64,000 bases of DNA from Bifidobacterium simiiventris (lineage in GTDB: Bacteria > Actinomycetota > Actinomycetes > Actinomycetales > Bifidobacteriaceae), in assembly GCF_019331715.1 (NCBI RefSeq), contig NZ_JAHBBG010000001.1:124001-188000 (forward strand), in the 5' to 3' direction. Positions within the stretch are counted from its first letter, which is position 1. Each line of letters begins with the position of its first letter. The translations under genes were made by a program, and so were the position numbers. Positions 63,449 to 64,000 of the stretch are shown piece by piece. Below the pieces are notes generated by a model. The model had not been told where the DNA came from, did not search any database, and saw nothing but the letters and a program-made list of their open reading frames with translations.

Positions 63449-64000
63449 TCAGTAACGGCCTTCCGGAACCAGCACCTTCGCACCCTTGGCGGCGGATTCG
63501 TAGCCGAGTTCGGCCAGCCGCACGCCGCGCGCGCCGGAGGCGAAGTCGTACGGGTAGTCGGTGCCTTCGGCGAGCGAGCGGATGAATTCCTCCCACTGCG
63601 CCTTGAAGCCGTTCTCGAACGTCTCGTCGGTGTTGATCTCCTGCCAGCCGGCCATATAGTCGTGCGGATCCGGCACGTCCGGGTTCCAGAACGCCTTCGG
63701 GGTGACGTCGCGCACCTGGATCTCCGCGCCGAACAGGCCGACGACAGCGGAGCCGCGCGTGCCGTCGATCTGGAATTCGAGCAGTTCGTTGCGGTAGACG
63801 CGCGTGTTCCACGAGGAGTTCATCTGCACGGTGATGCCGTTGTCCAGTTCGAAGATCGCATAGGCGGCATCCTCGGCGGTAGCGTCGTACTTGTTGCCCT
63901 GCTCGTCCCAGCGTTCGGGGATCTCGGTCTTCGCCTCGGCGTAGACGGACTTGATGTGGCCGAACAGGCCCTCGATCACGTAGTTCCAGTGCGGGAACAT
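63449..64000 (-). CDS. Gfo/Idh/MocA-family oxidoreductase, C-terminal part
   Basis: The last 183 residues of a gene that continues past base 64000. Visible is the C-terminal alpha/beta domain: AEDAAYAIFELDNGITVQMNSS, YRNELLEFQIDGTRGSAVVGLFG and WEEFIRSLAEG. The N-terminal NAD-binding half is outside. The internal Met at 64000 is not the true start. Probably oxidises a sugar or polyol at C3 or C1 ahead of the DUF993 and TIM-barrel enzymes. Confidence 0.9.
   Translation of the reverse strand: MFPHWNYVIEGLFGHIKSVYAEAKTEIPERWDEQGNKYDATAEDAAYAIFELDNGITVQMNSSWNTRVYRNELLEFQIDGTRGSAVVGLFGAEIQVRDVTPKAFWNPDVPDPHDYMAGWQEINTDETFENGFKAQWEEFIRSLAEGTDYPYDFASGARGVRLAELGYESAAKGAKVLVPEGRY

Overview
The window is a high-GC actinobacterial chromosome segment, almost certainly Bifidobacterium. 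Three things point there. The tmRNA tag decodes to AKSNRTEFALAA, the bifidobacterial type. There is a dcw (division and cell wall) cluster with no ftsA or ftsZ beside it. And there is a lacto-N-biose/galacto-N-biose locus (GH112 phosphorylase plus N-acetylhexosamine 1-kinase). No tRNA, rRNA or CRISPR array was seen.

Layout. 1-563: a bacterial PH-domain protein (cut by the window edge) and a DUF4236 protein. 617-3494: a lower-GC accessory patch with a PIN-like/Panacea (DUF4065) toxin-antitoxin pair and a tyrosine integrase abutting the 3' end of ssrA, the classic island site. 3494-9003: ssrA, azlCD amino-acid exporter, a two-component system, and a FetA/FetB-like ABC pair. 9015-11929: DEAD-box RNA helicase and a short-chain dehydrogenase. 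12043-26453 (minus strand): mraZ-rsmH-ftsL-ftsI-(murE-like)-murF-mraY-murD-ftsW-murG-murC-ftsQ. The murE position holds a Mur-ligase-like protein with no ATP-binding loop. Four 10-bp-spaced GTGG boxes lie upstream of mraZ. 26733-38120 (plus): HelD-type helicase, serA, GH36 alpha-galactosidase, aminopeptidase P, Nudix hydrolase and a large transglutaminase-like protein, with REP/MITE-like repeats between and inside genes.

38177-51619 is a compact amino-sugar locus: nagA, nagB, a divergent ROK regulator (NagR-like), a ROK sugar kinase, class II galT (lnpC), nahK (lnpB), lnpA, and the gltABC importer. Imported LNB/GNB would be phosphorolysed to Gal-1-P plus GlcNAc/GalNAc. GlcNAc could enter the bifid shunt through NahK/GalT2 or through a kinase/NagA/NagB route. 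The usual galE (lnpD) is absent here and a ROK kinase sits in its place. Related operator-like sites precede nagB, nahK and gltA; the last two overlap good promoters.

51910-59968 looks like a mannose/N-glycan locus: a second ROK regulator with a palindrome in its own promoter, PfkB fructokinase, VOC protein, FucP-like MFS sugar transporter, GH125 alpha-1,6-mannosidase and an AGE-family epimerase/isomerase. The inferred route is mannose release, uptake, isomerisation to fructose, then fructose-6-phosphate. 60097-64000 (minus) holds a TSUP permease and an uncharacterised trio: Gfo/Idh oxidoreductase, DUF993 protein and TIM-barrel isomerase. Several spacers carry very long perfect inverted repeats (20-25 bp arms) with unrelated sequences.
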